A stretch of DNA of 64,000 nucleotides from Micropterix aruncella (lineage: Eukaryota; Arthropoda; Insecta; Lepidoptera; Micropterigidae), in contig OX155960.1 in the NCBI GenBank assembly GCA_944548615.1, positions 29,110,056 through 29,174,055 of the forward strand, read 5' to 3'. Made by a program: the position numbers and the translations under genes. Numbering within the stretch: position 1 is the first letter of the stretch; every line of letters starts with the position of its first letter. Positions 23,456-35,545 of this stretch are shown piece after piece. A model generated the notes under the pieces. That model was given only the letters and a program-made list of their open reading frames with translations. It did not search any database and was not told the origin of the DNA.

Positions 23456-23956
23456 AAATGTGTTTTTACTATTAACGTATTGCAGTTACCCGCCTACTGT
23501 ATTCAGACAAGCAAAAGTAAGCAAATAAAGTAATTTTTATGTAAATTTTTTTTCTCGTGGTTCGTTGTAAGTAAATATTTGTCAATTGGTAGTCAGTCGA
23601 TAGATATGCTCAATTGCTAAACACAATTGCAGACGCGATGCTCAATTGCTTAAAAAACACAAACATTGCAAAAGCGTGCTACAAAATTGTGATTTTGTTA
23701 CTAAAAGTCACTCTTTTTTCGATTTATTTCATAGCTTCAACTTAGTAAATCGTTAACCAAGTTTTTTATAAATATGATACACCTTCCTCGTGTCTTTGTT
23801 TTCTCGAAAATATTCAGTGATTCAAGAATCTATTTAAAATAAATCGAAGAATTTTAGGTTTATTCAACTTCTGAATTAATAAACAAACAGTGACTGACAA
23901 AAATACTTTGGGTGTCGAAATAGTTAAAAAAATTGTGCTTTTAAATAGTAATAATA

Positions 23957-24202
23957 TTAACCGCCCTATCTTTCTGATATTATTCAGAAGGTAGGTAACT
24001 CTCAAGATTTCTCAATAGCAATACTTGTTAAAAATATACCAAACAAAATATATAGCTGTTTTTATATATCGGTTTTAAATAAATTTGTACATATATCATT
24101 TTTAAATTTTTTTAATTTTTCAATATGATAATATAGCGAACGTATCACCATTGATTATATAATCAATGGTATCACGTACGTTCCTATAGGTAGGGCGGTT
24201 AA
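23957..24202. mobile_element. TTAA-flanked MITE, piggyBac-like
   Basis: TTAA at each edge encloses CCGCCCTATC on the left and its counterpart CCGCCCTACC read back on the right. The right half holds a perfect 24-bp palindrome (24147-24170). TTAA duplication is the piggyBac hallmark. An alternative reading is an 8-bp duplication TAGTAATA (23946-23953, 24206-24213), which would suggest hAT, so the superfamily is open. Confidence 0.6.
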
Positions 24203-24679
24203 TACTAGTAATATATTTCATCAATAATGTGTGACATAGAACAGTAAAATATACGAGTTACTAAGGGGGTTGGCAAATACAAAAAAACAATATTGACGGA
24301 GGACGCACTCCGAACAAATATTCAGTGCTACCTATCGCAGTGTTTGGGTGTGGATATACGTGTGTGTTAGATTGATTTAATATGAAACTTTTAATTGACT
24401 AATATGGAGAAGCTATTTTATGAACTTTGTATTATGGTTCATGCCGCCTAACTAAGCCTTATAATAATTAAATCACAGTATATACAAATAAAAATAAAAA
24501 TAAATCACAGTATATACTACTAAAAAAAATAAAAATTTAGGTTTTTAATTTCAATAAAATTATCGAGGAATATAAAACAAGTAATAATCATAGTAGGAGA
24601 TTATCGATCATCGTACGGATGCTAGGGGAGATGCGAAATCTGAGGTATAATATTAGGTATGCATAGGAGGGTGTTTATT

Positions 24680-26560
24680 TAATAGACCTTTTTGAAACCC
24701 GGAACTGAAAGGTAGTAAGGACTTTTATCTGATATACCTGATTGGTCCGTTTCACAGGGCTGCAGCTGAGTAGGCGAAAATGCCTTTTTCGCGCAGATGA
24801 TTTGAGCATTGCGATGAGACCATTTCATCTGGGAGGATAGGTAATTAAAGGTTTTGCTTCTTACGATTTTTTTTACTAAATTGTCGAGGAGAAGTTACCT
24901 GCGGTGGGTTATGGTTAGCGTGGCGGATTTATGGAGAAACGGGGAAACGTGGCTGCTGGGTGGAATGCGGAAGCAAAACCTGGCCTAAGCATTTCGTCTA
25001 TGCCTCTACATATATAAGTCGCACTGAATATCCGTCTTTCCTCAAAATCCTATTTTGATCCGTCTTGCGCAAGCACGTTGAATATGATGTCGCCGTAATC
25101 AAAGATCGGTAAAATGAGAGGATCCTTATAACCGTAGATAATCTCTGATTCTATACATAGATTTCAGATGAGAGAAGCAATAGGTACTGAATTTTGCGCT
25201 TCACTTGAGATTCGAAAAGTAGATAGTCATTATTGTGCAGTCCAAGATACGGGCGACGCGACGTCCACTCGCGGGATTGCAAGTTGATCAATAGTAATAT
25301 ATGGACGACTAAAAAGAATTTAATTTTGCCAGGCTATTCTGTAGATGGGTTAAGTTTAGGCCCATGCTTTTTTCTGTTAATCTGTTAAGTTAGAGAGGCC
25401 ATCGTTTATTTTGCTAATTGGAGAGTTAAAGCCGTCGGGTTGAAAAGAGAGGAATACTTGGGTGTCATCTGCATACATGTGATGTGCAAAGTGATGTAAG
25501 CTATCGCTAATATTAAGGGTATATAAAGAGTATACAAGAGTAAGGTATATAAGAGTAGAGCATTCGTGCAAGTATGATGCATTGAGGGACGCCTGTAACG
25601 ATGGGGCGAGCACTAGAGAGATCTGGGATGCCATTAGGATACATCAATTTAAGCACTTACAGGCGATCTAGAAGGTAGCTCACCATCCATTGGCAAACGA
25701 GGGATGAGTAACCCAAATGTGGTAGTTCCACAAGCAGCAGCTTTTAATCGATATAGTCAAATACGTTACTGTAGTCTACTAAATACTAAAAGGGAGAGTA
25801 TTATTTTCTATGCCCGGTAAAATATGATAAAATAATAATGAGAATGCTGTAGTGCTGTGTATCATAGTGCTGTAGAGTTTACGAAATCCGGATTGAGTTT
25901 GGGGAATTATGGCCTTTTCAGACAGATTGTTGATCTGGGCTAGACCACTTTCTCCATCATTTTGGATAAACATGAATTATTCCAAATTGAACGTATGCCA
26001 CTTGAGGGTTAGTACTTTGGGAATTTTAGAAATAAGAAGGATAAGGGAGGTTTTCCAACATTAGGAAAAGGAACATGAAGTTAAGCAGAGGTTTAGAATT
26101 TGTGACTAGATTAAGATAGGGTTACTTTGAACATTGTAATTGAGATCTTATCGGATCTGAGCGAGTTTGACTTGAATCTATTTACGTGCGCAGGTTGCTA
26201 TGGAGCAGATTGAGGCGAAAGACAGTTGTTCTCTGATTAAGTGAGGTAATTCGTTTTTGTAAGGGGATTAGTGTAAGATCAGTTGGGGGTCGGGATCAGT
26301 TGGGGGCCAGTGCATTCGCACTGGCAAAACAAGAGAAGTGAATATTGAGTTGGTCGGGATCATTAAATGGTTCAAGTATTTTGTGCCAGGATTTCTGATT
26401 CGGGTTATTAAATAGTTGAAGATTTTTGAAAGTAGTGGCGTATCATCTTGGATGTTAGTAATTTGCGATCGAAAATAATTTAATTTGGCCAATTTAGTAG
26501 ATTTCGCGGCGGATTTTTTTAGCTCTTTGTACTCATTTAGGGCATTTTGAAGCAGTAAGG
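24680..26560 (-). pseudogene. Decayed LINE ORF2
   Basis: Minus-strand fragments in the right order span about 1.9 kb: LNYFRSQITNIQDDTPLL and NPGTKYLNHLM (26490-26350), LSEKAIIPQTQSGFRK (about 25900), VELPHLGYSSLVCQWMVSYL (about 25700), HHMYADDTQVFLSFQP with the catalytic Asp pair (about 25480), FDYGDIIFNVL (about 25100) and AYSAAAL-NGP (about 24770). Many stops and frameshifts. Wording resembles Rex/CR1-like LINEs, possibly the family of the relic at 21590. Confidence 0.75.
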
Positions 26561-26714
26561 ACCGACCGCTTCAAGCTGCGACTGCATAGCAAACTACAGA
26601 AGCGGTCGCGACTGCTAAAGTGGTCTCGTGTATTCCAATGAATAGAAGATTGTAGTTCGCTATGCAGACGCAGCTTGAAGCGGTTGGTCCTTGACTACTT
26701 CAAACTGCCAGTGT
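26540..26714. mobile_element. Short inverted-repeat element (MITE)
   Basis: GGCATTTTGAAGCAGTAAGG, then ACCGACCGCTTCAAGCTGCG, is mirrored on the right, reading back CTGGCAGTTTGAAGTAGTCA then AGGACCAACCGCTTCAAGC. Arms are about 60 bp with a short centre. No gene is inside. Confidence 0.7.
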
Positions 26715-28530
26715 AAGTCCGCCCTTAAAATTGATTCGTCAGGGCGGGAGTTATGACGATTCTCTTAATTTATGCTTCATCAAAATATTTCGTTTAATTT
26801 CAACACTAATCCAACAATCGGTAATGAAGATATCAGTAATGAAATGATATCAAACGCACGCTTTAAACAAGTAGAACATAACTATTTTTATACGTATAGG
26901 TAGAAACCGCCATAATGTTGTTAATGAGTCGAGGATAATAAATTTACAAATAAAATAAATAAATACACTTTAATAATCCAGGTTTTTATACCTGCAATTC
27001 GTTGAATTTGAATCTCATTGTATTCATTAAACATCATTATCCGCCATAAAATTTAATACACTGCAATAAGAGCATAAATCGTGACTTGTACGGATGTGGG
27101 ATAATTTGGATAATTTCCATAAATGGATCTAAGCAGCGTCATCCTATATAAATGTCAAAAATGACTATAGAATAATCCTGTAGTAAATAGCCATGGTAAT
27201 TATTTTTAATGATGATTTCTAGATACCATCAAGGACGAACGGATTATTCAAGTAGACTATAAATTAATTTGAATGAACTTGACTAATGATCATATCATTT
27301 GGCATGTAGCTAAAAATGAAGATGAATTATTAGCTCAGGATAAATAAACTTTTTGTCGATTAAACAGGAAATCATTCGCAGTTTTGAGTATTTAGTTATT
27401 TGCTGAAACTTTAAAACCGTTTTAAAACACAACTTTGAATTAAAAATGCAGTAAACGTCACGTTGTAATTAAATTTCTCGTCGAAAATAAAATGAAATAT
27501 ATCATTTGCGAGGTCCTCAGCTTATATCCGATATTACATTTCTCATAGAGACGTTATCTTTTCCGCGTAGCACTATAATAAATTTAGTAGTCACGATGCA
27601 GCTGTTCACCATTCCGCATCCGGGTCAATCCTCTTCTATAATCATGAACGACTTTTAGCACAAGTGATTCTCATATTTTTTACATTTCAATCTTTCGTTA
27701 ATTATATGAAGTCTTTAATTACATCAATTCTTTCATCAAAAAAAAATATTCAAAATTTTGATCGTAAATCTTGGTTGGCTTTTAGATCGATCGCGGTATC
27801 TTGAGGCTCCCACAATAGACCTTCACATCCTTTTAGATAATGGGTATAAATAATGGGAATGGGAATCAATAATGGGGAATCGAAGAGGGGTTTTTATAGA
27901 AAAATATTTTAAACTTTAAAAAAAAGTTAGACGGGATAGATATTTTATTCTATTCACATAGTAGGTGCGCAGAGATACTATTATTTATATATTTTTTATT
28001 GTTATTGCAATAATTTATATTTTTATTGAATTTTTTATTTTTATTGCAGTTGATAGGATTTTCTACTTTTGGTGGAGTTTGGTGGAATTTCTATTTTTAA
28101 CATAAATTGCTGCTAAAATATGTATATAAGTTATATTAATAAGAAATTTTAACATTTAACTGCAGATTTTCTGCAGTTGATTTTGTTACAAACAAAATTT
28201 TTCGATATTTTCAATCAAAATTCTTCGATAATTTCACAATTTATCGTATGGACGACAGTAGTAATTTTTAGTCAATCCAAACCATTTGATAACTTCACAA
28301 ATTATCATATGGACAGTAAAAAAAATACAAATAGTAACATATTAGTAATAATAATACTAGTTACTAAAGAGTCAGAATAAAAAATCACAATGTGTAATAG
28401 TACGAATAAATAATAGTAATACTAAGCAAGAATAGGATGAAAAAAGTATAAAGGTAGTCAAGAAAGTCAAGAGAACTATGAAAATTCGATATTATCAAAA
28501 TCCTTAATGCCATGAATTAGGTTTTTATGT
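26715..28530. other. Anonymous AT-rich sequence
   Basis: No supported exon, RNA gene or terminal repeats. Short open frames lack recognisable motifs. Confidence 0.4.
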
Positions 28531-28539
28531 GAAAGTGAA

Positions 28540-28900
28540 ACTTTCCAAGGCCCCTGATAATTGCAATTTATTGTCAAAATAGGATATATCGACAAAGAAA
28601 GCTATTTCGAACCTTACTCGGTTGCACTTTGAAATGACACAAGTCCTCTTTCTCTCGCGTATTATGGAAATGAATATTTGAGTTCGTTGAAGTAGTCGCG
28701 ACATTTTTCCTGTATACACAATGTTTTGGCATACATACGCGGCATACATAGTCATGATACCAGATTCGATGAAATACTGCGTTAGCAAAGATATTATGTG
28801 AGCATTTGCCGTCATGCCCCAGAAGATGAGGCCATAACTTTAAATGGAACGGAGCAAAGTATATATATTTGGCAGCTTCAAAGCTACATAACAATTATTA
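28540..28900 (-). pseudogene. LINE ORF2 relic
   Basis: The minus strand gives KYIYFAPFHLKLWPHLLGHD, then KCSHNIF and later HNTREKEDLCHFKVQPSKVR, NSFLCRYI. This matches in order the thumb region of the LINE family at 9248-10945 (FHSIMSYGILLWGS, NIFILQKRA, FNTRHKHNL, SNSFLGQCI). Two overlapping frames carry the match, so at least one frameshift exists. Confidence 0.65.
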
Positions 28901-29642
28901 TAGATTTTTTTGATTGCAGATGTGGCGCTGCTTGATTTTTTGCTCAGTTCTTATAGATGAGTTAACCATTGCAGGTTTCTGAAATAAAGGCCGCGCCCAC
29001 ATGCTCAGATCGCACGGATTGCATTTATTGAACATAAATTTACTGAAACCCAAAAAGGGATTAAAATCCTTTAAAGGATTAGTAGGTATTTCTATCCAAT
29101 TTTGGTTTCAATCGAAGAAGAAGAATGGTTTCAATGGTAGAAGCCAGCAAATAAAAAAAAAAGAAAAAGCGGTCGAATTATTTACACTTAAACAATGCAT
29201 TTGCAAAGAGATATTTACTATATTTTCTGGGCCCAAGACTCTTTAATATTATAGAAGATAACATCAAGACGAAGTCATAGGTATTCATAAGTATAAATTG
29301 TCGGAGATTGACTGTTAATACGTATAACGATATATCACTTCCGAAGTCTGAAATTAGCGGCTTAGTTAATATACATGAATATGCAAAAAAACTCTTCTCA
29401 GTTAGTTAAAAAACAAGCTCCGATTAGTTAAAAAACATTCAAGCCGATTATGCTGTAAATTTTAGTTTTACGTCGATTAAGCCATTATAAAATGTATATA
29501 CATGTAAGTTTTATCAGTTAACCTGTTTTTTGAAACTAACCTGTATGTTCGTTTCAAATCTACAAATGAAGTAATTTTACAGTGTTAGGGCATTGCTCAA
29601 ATGAAAATAATTTTACGAAAAATGTAGGTGAACAAGTACCTG

Positions 29643-29712
29643 TATATATGTGTCGTATAACTATATATGTGTCGTATAAGTATATATGTGTCAAGTATAT
29701 ATGTGTCGTAAA
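29643..29712. repeat. Minisatellite of about 20-bp units
   Basis: GTATATATGTGTC followed by GTATAA or AA is repeated about four times with small changes. The surrounding 28900-30050 shows no supported gene. Confidence 0.85.
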
Positions 29713-30059
29713 ATCAGTATTTTGAAGGTTAAAAAGTCAACAGCATTTGCTTTATTTTATAGATTTATAAAAAAACCTATAAATTTATATTTTATTTAGG
29801 TTTTATATATTCTCTGCTCTACAACTGTTTCATCCGAGTAAATGAAGTATTAGTTGTGGCTGTTCTAGATCTAGCAATTCGTATAAAATAAATGTTTGTG
29901 GATCAACTAATAACAATTTCGTGGATATAAAAAAGCATTAATTTCAACATTATAAGGTCAGTATATTTATAGAGTTTCAATACAATGTAATCATCGTTAT
30001 ATTATTTTAAAAACACACATTACTAGGCAATGAAACCAATAGACTGACCAGACTAGTCT

Positions 30060-30130
30060 ACACTGGACTGCGGCAGTTGCAATATCGCCGAAACGTCGGG
30101 CGCTTTAAACCTAGCGCTTTAAAATACACT
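30060..30130 (+). other. CGCCGAAACGTCGGGCG motif
   Basis: CGGCAGTTGCAATATCGCCG then AAACGTCGGGCG resembles the short hairpin plus CCGAAACGT signature found in many Penelope-like and other retroelement tails. A longer relative lies in the palindromes at 55842 and 59698. No coding sequence is attached here. Confidence 0.3.
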
Positions 30131-30814
30131 TTTGTCTTATTTATTATGTCTGACTTTAGCGATAGTTTGCGATTTGATATTGAGAACACCCTATTTTTAA
30201 CACGCTTTTATTAGGTCGACCTGTATGTAACTATGTAATGGAATCTAAGGTAACTAATTTAACCATCTTCCAAGGATCGTAGCGTCATGAAAATTGGCAG
30301 CTGTATGTAGTTCTGATGACAATACAATAATATGGTACTGTCGAACTGATCTGATGATGGAGTCGGAAGATATGAACTGGAACTTCATGATGGAACATCG
30401 TATCATAGCTGTGTTTCGACTTATTAGAAAAGTCTTGGAATGAACTTTGACCACGATTAGGTTTCAAGGTCTGATGATGTGGTTTTTACGTGCATTTATA
30501 AAAGCGTGTTTTTAGTGTTTTTCGTTAAACTATTAATTTATTATTTTCAGAATATCTAAATGTGTAAAGTAAGTTTAAGAAGCACTTGTACATTCATCGA
30601 AGAGTAGGGCATCATTTATAAAGACACAGCAAAGAACATTGCACGTAAGATATTGTGATTACTAATAGGTATTGACATTAATTTATATGTCTTATTATTT
30701 AATTATAATAATAGATGATGTTCAATATTTAGTGAAAACCACCATAAAGAGATAACTTTTCAATGCATTAGTGTAATATCATTTTTGATGATCTTATTCT
30801 TCCGAACTTTGTAA

Positions 30815-31201
30815 AGGGCTCTCTAGACGATCAAGCGTGCTTGTCAAGCTTCGCGTCGCGAGCTGGGAGGGGATCGTAAACCGCAGGAAATATGTATTTA
30901 AAAAAAATATTCAACTAAAATGCCTAATTTTGAAATTTTATACCAGGGAGTCACGTTAATTAGACGTCATTAATTGGTTGATGATTGATTGATTGATGAT
31001 TAGTGATTGATGATTAGTGATTGATTGATTGATGATTGATTGAGGATTTACATCATGTGACTTGACAAATGACGCCACGTGAAGATGCCACATGTATTAT
31101 ATATATATTTTTAAATATTTGCATATTTCCTGCGGTTTACGATCACCTCCCAGCCCGCGACGCGAAGCTTGACAAACATGCTTGATCGTCTAGAGAGCCC
31201 T
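30815..31201. mobile_element. Harbinger-like MITE
   Basis: Inverted ends of about 85-90 bp (AGGGCTCTCTAGACGATCAA) are flanked by TAA on both sides (30812-30814 and 31202-31204). A three-base TWA duplication and ends beginning with GGGC are typical of PIF/Harbinger. The centre (30975-31045) is a TGATTGAT-rich tandem repeat. The two arms differ at only a few positions. Confidence 0.75.
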
Positions 31202-31303
31202 TAAGGGTTTGGTGCCAAAATATTAAACTATTATAATTACCGGACAACCACATTTCTATCATTTACATATTTTATTTCACCGGTTCTCCATATTCAGTTT
31301 CAG

Positions 31304-31507
31304 TACCATTACAACGGATTGAGAACACAGGGAGACATAAAATATTTCATTAACGAAATTGTAAAGTCGATGATTTTTGACAAAGGATTACTAAGTGATG
31401 CAGATGTTGTGCCTTCTGCATTAGAAACCGAAACTAATTTTCCGCTCATTACTAAATCGGAACTGAAATTAAAAGTCCTTCCTTTAATTGATTACGCATA
31501 TAAATAA
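31304..31507 (+). CDS. Candidate terminal exon of an unknown gene
   Basis: A pyrimidine-rich acceptor TATTCAGTTTCAG ends at 31303 and is followed by 67 open codons and a TAA stop. The peptide starts YHYNGLRTQGDIKYFINEIV, continues MIFDKGLLSDADVVPSAL and ends LPLIDYAYK. Composition is that of a normal soluble protein (charged, few repeats), unlike the AT-driven open frames around it. No transposon motif is visible and I do not recognise the family. No upstream exon was found, and an AATAAA occurs at about 31738. It could also be a processed or chance open frame. Confidence 0.35.
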   Translation, partial: YHYNGLRTQGDIKYFINEIVKSMIFDKGLLSDADVVPSALETETNFPLITKSELKLKVLPLIDYAYK

Positions 31508-32208
31508 TTGATTTTAATGTTATTTGGTAATAATATAACGGCATTGATCGTTGCGTCTTGCAATTTTGCACAAATTGAACACGGCAGGTGCGTGGTTATG
31601 TTCGCCTCGGCGCGCTCTTCAAATGCGCATTCCAAACGAAAATTATTCTCGGTTGGGCAAACGCAGTTATTTAAGCGTACGTGACTCGTATATCAATCGG
31701 AGATGATAGATAATTGGAGAGAAGATGGAGTAATACAATAAATGTTTGCATCAATTGACGATTTGCAGAATTGGCTTCTAAGTTAAAAGGATTTAAAAAA
31801 ATATATTGCTCTCTTGAAACCATCTACTGACTCACGCTAACTTTGGTTGTCACTGCTCTATAAATATAATTAGGTAATTTGTGCGCACAGAAAACACTAT
31901 CAATTTTATTGCCGCATTGCAGCTCCAAAGTGCATAAAGTACTGCAATTTTACGTTGCCGAAGTTGCGATAATCATAAAGTGCAGTGGAATGTCGGTATC
32001 GATAACCCCACGTAATCAACTATAGATAAACCGTAATTTAAACAAGCAAAATAGCCACCAATGTATGCATGCAGAGGCAGAGGGGGCTGCACTAAAATCA
32101 AATTTGAGATTTTAACGGATGCGTGTCTTACGAGATGCCATGGATGCAAGGTAGTGTTTAGATTCTTTTGATGCTATAACTTTGATATTATTAATTACAT
32201 TATTATTA
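31508..32208. other. Anonymous sequence downstream of candidate exon
   Basis: Nothing supported beyond a possible polyadenylation signal near 31738. Confidence 0.35.
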
Positions 32209-32420
32209 TCTATACTAATATTATAAAGAGGTAAAGTTTGTGACGTTGTAGGAAGTAATCTCTGAATCTACTGAACCGATTTTAAAAATTATTTTAGAGT
32301 GTCATGGGCTATACATTAATTCGAAAAATAAAAAGACTTTTTCGCGGTAGTCGGATTTGCAAAGTAAGTCCGAGAAAGGGCGGTCGAACGAAAACGTTTC
32401 TAACTAACACTGCCTTAACG
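32209..32420 (+). mobile_element. Helitron-like non-autonomous element, 5' part
   Basis: TCTATACTAATATTATAAAG begins after an A, followed by GTAAAGTTTGTGACG and CTACTGAACCGATTTTAAAA. The beginning resembles the Helitron at 52383 (TCCTACTACTATTATAAACG, CTACTGAATGGATTTTGATG). The hairpin and CTRR end were not found, so the right limit is approximate. Confidence 0.5.
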
Positions 32421-33225
32421 ATGAGAGATATATGATTAAGTTCTAAAGAAAAGCTGTAGAGCTTGTTAATGCCTACAAAAAAGTAAGCGGCAGCATATGC
32501 CTAACTTTTATATTTAAGCCACAAAAAGTAGTATTTTATATTAAAAAAATAATTTAAATCGTTAGGTCATGTTTATTGGTCATATTATCAACAATTATGA
32601 ATTCTTATCAAAATAAGTAAATTTATCATCTCAAGTGTTTAAAACAAAAGACGTACCGTTCGGGGATACAATTATTGGTACTATAGAAGCTCCGCATGAC
32701 AGCAACCTCATGGGATAAGTCGAGATACTTCATAATTTTATATTTTTCTGCCTCATCGAGATCGTTAGCTAGATAGATAGATAGCTAGTAACTGTATGTT
32801 GGAAGTACAAATGTTTTGGTACAAAATACTGCGATACAGTTTGCCAACAGAGTGTACAATTTCAAGTATATTCTTATTACAACAGAACACTCTCTGTGCT
32901 TATCACTTATTATGCTTGTTTTTTTGCTGTATGTAGGTACGGAAGACTTATAGATTAGTAGACTAATTAAAGGACAAATATTATTTTTATGGTATTAATA
33001 ATTCGAACTGGTATTTTTGGGTTCTCCAAAATAATCAATGAAATTCAATCAAAACTATATTAAAATGCTAATAATTAATCATAATAACATTTAAAAGCAA
33101 TTTAATATTAATAAATATAATATTTAAATAACCCAATCACGTCATGATGTGGTATAGTTAAATTATCATTATTACTAATATTAGTTCAATGGACGAGCAG
33201 CCTAAGCTGATGTACGCATATCGAA
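32421..33225. other. Anonymous AT-rich sequence
   Basis: No supported gene. A GATAGATAGATAGCTAG run near 32775 is the only visible repeat. Confidence 0.4.
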
Positions 33226-33229
33226 TTAT

Positions 33230-33935
33230 ACTTACGATTAACGTCAATCATCGGATTCAAGGAACTTGTCCAATTGGATTTTGAACTGGTTCACTTACTG
33301 ATTCTCGCTTGTCCAGTTACCGATTCAATAACTTCCTACGGCAGGCGATTCCAATAGTCCACAGCTTGATTAGAGTTAAAATACTTCCGAGGATTTGTGT
33401 AATATGTTGTCTTGACCAGTTTACTCGAATAGTGGTATTGGAATTAATATAGGAATATGTTAGGAAGGTCACTATAGCTATCCTCGTTGAACCTTATACG
33501 TCTCGATTAGGTCGTCAAACTTTCGCATGTCTTGTAGTGTGGGCAGTTTCAATGTTGAGAGTCTTTCCGTTTATTCCATATCCCTCATTCCCTTTGGATT
33601 ATGACAAAGCCTCTCTGTGCCCCGTTCAGCAAGTGAATATCTTGCCGAAATTCGGAATCCTAATTTATAGACCATATTATGACAATGACCTTATGTTTGC
33701 CTTGTGGATTTTCACTATATTATAAAAGCTTTTTTAATTACGTGTATTATAGCTGTTTGCTCTTTCAGTTATGTCTGAGGTATGCGATCACCAATTCAGG
33801 TCACTGGATACAGCTAAAACGAGGTCCTTTTTCGTCGACACACTTTCGAATGTTCGACACCATTCAGTGTGTAGGTGTTATTAGGATTGCGTTTCCCGAC
33901 ATGAAGGACTGTACATTCGCTGGCATTTAAATTTA
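33230..33935 (-). pseudogene. LINE ORF2 C-terminal relic
   Basis: Minus-strand pieces in order: KKDLVLAVSSDLNW-SHTSDI (about 33830-33770; compare the LINE motif EKDLGVxxSxDLKW), LNIETAHTT, DMRKFDDLIETYKVQRG (about 33530-33470), then NPRKYFNSNQAVDYWNRLP and VTGQARIS (about 33400-33300). Stops interrupt it. This is the thumb and end of a CR1/Rex-like ORF2. Confidence 0.7.
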
Positions 33936-33979
33936 CTAATCTACGAGTATATTTCGATTAAATTTGGAAATGTTCCTAG

Positions 33980-34390
33980 TTACTTTACCGACCTACTAAC
34001 CGACGAAGAGGTAAATTATTGTGAACGCGTAAACTTTTTTTTCGACATGAAGAAAGATATTTTGGATATATTTCTCACCCTCTCCCTTGCCCGTGACCAT
34101 TAAGTCCATGTCCAGACTAAAGTCTGTCTGTGTGTATGTCATTCTGTCTGTCTGTCTTTGTATACACCTCCACGATAGCGCCCAAACGCTTCATCCGATT
34201 GAGCTGAAATTTGATGTGCATGCATCATTTGATCATGGAAAGAGTTAAAAAGATTGTGGTTGAAATCGGTCCACCAGCGGCGTGCTAGTCATACTACAAT
34301 CTAGAAAATTGGATTTAGCGTCTTTAAATTCGGTACACAGGTGCCTTGTTGGGCCAAAATCAAGGTGTGAAATTTTGTTTATAATATCTC
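33980..34390 (+). repeat. Dispersed repeat family F, forward copy
   Basis: Contains GTCTGTCTGTGTGTATG, GCGCCCAAACGCTTCATCCG, ATTTGATGTGCATGCAT and CGGTCCACCAGCGGCGTGCT, the reverse of the blocks at 12560-12990 and the same orientation as 36760-37035. Divergence between copies is high. The consensus and ends are not resolved. Confidence 0.6.
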
Positions 34391-34495
34391 GTATACGAGC
34401 GACTCGCCGCATTTTAGAAATACCATTTTAATACCACGGAAATACTAGAAAAACATGCGACGCTTGAATGATAGGTACATACATTTGAATGGTAG

Positions 34496-34534
34496 GAAAA
34501 TGGAATTGCGCAGGTACTGCGCAATTCCATTTTC
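34496..34534. other. Perfect 17-bp-stem hairpin
   Basis: GAAAATGGAATTGCGCA, loop GGTAC, then the exact reverse complement. It is followed by a region (34541-34800) where TTGGAATATCTC and TATACAAGC occur twice, at about 34565 and 34681. Confidence 0.9.
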
Positions 34535-35079
34535 ATTTCAGACTAAAATATTCTTCTTCTTCCGTTGGAATATCTCCTATACAAGCTACACTAATAATTT
34601 TTAAATTCTGCCATACATTGTAGTCAAATATTACCGACGTTTTTTGGCGTTTAGCCGAGATACGAACCGCGCCGTTTTGGTTGGAATATCTCATATACAA
34701 GCGACTTAAATAATATTTAAACCGACTGTACAAATGTATGTGAGAATCAAATATTTAAATTTGAGGCGTCGCGCGTGTGATAACGCGCGACGTACGATTA
34801 AAATTTAAATCTTCATTGCGTTGTGCTGCCGTTGTAAATGAAAACAAAATAACTTGAAAAAAGACGTTTTGAGAAAAACGCGGTCAAAGTTCAGTTGTTA
34901 AATATTTGTTTTCATGAACAAAGTAATCAATATAGATTATTTCTTGTTAAAAATTAGTTAGAACTTCAATTATGCATAAAAATATATATAAAATTATAAT
35001 TGTTTAATTAATTAAATTAGATATTGTGTTTTAAATTAGGAAAATAATTTGATAAATTTTATATTTTTAAGCTATAACA

Positions 35080-35545
35080 CCGTAACTGAGTGGTTACTGT
35101 GTTAAAGGTAAATTTTACCCATTACTGTGTTCTAACCATGTAAAAAAAAAAACTGCAGGCACCTTAAACATAGTAATTGAGATACTGTGATTAATTCGTG
35201 TATTAATAAATTAACTTTTAACAAAATTTTACCTAAAACCACAGTATCTGAAGAAGCCGTGTTGTAACCAAACAAAAATATTTCTTAAATGCTTATAAGT
35301 ATTAAAAAAGATCACAGTAAATAATAGGTTACTGTATTTTATCTTAAAAAATATACATACTGTGTTTATTATTAAAAATATTCTGTTTTTTTTTAAACTG
35401 TGTTTTTATCTAAGGTATCTCGGTAACTATCAATCGACAGACAAACCGAAAAATTTGTCTTATAGTACTCCAACTCGTGATTTTAAAGAACAAAACTTGT
35501 ATAAACACAGTAAATGAAGTTACTGTGTTTTCATTTACGACGGCA
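35080..35545. repeat. Cluster of ACTGTGTT motifs on both strands
   Basis: TTACTGTGTT or close forms recur at least eight times in about 450 bp, in both orientations. One pair forms the inverted repeat AACACAGTAA-ATGAAG-TTACTGTGTT near 35510-35535. No coding frame explains it. It may be a decayed foldback or satellite-like element. Confidence 0.55.

Noticed and set aside
29643..31045. CRISPR-like direct repeats (29643-29712 and 30975-31045)
   Set aside because: The units are contiguous or nearly so, without unique spacers. They are minisatellites in an animal genome.
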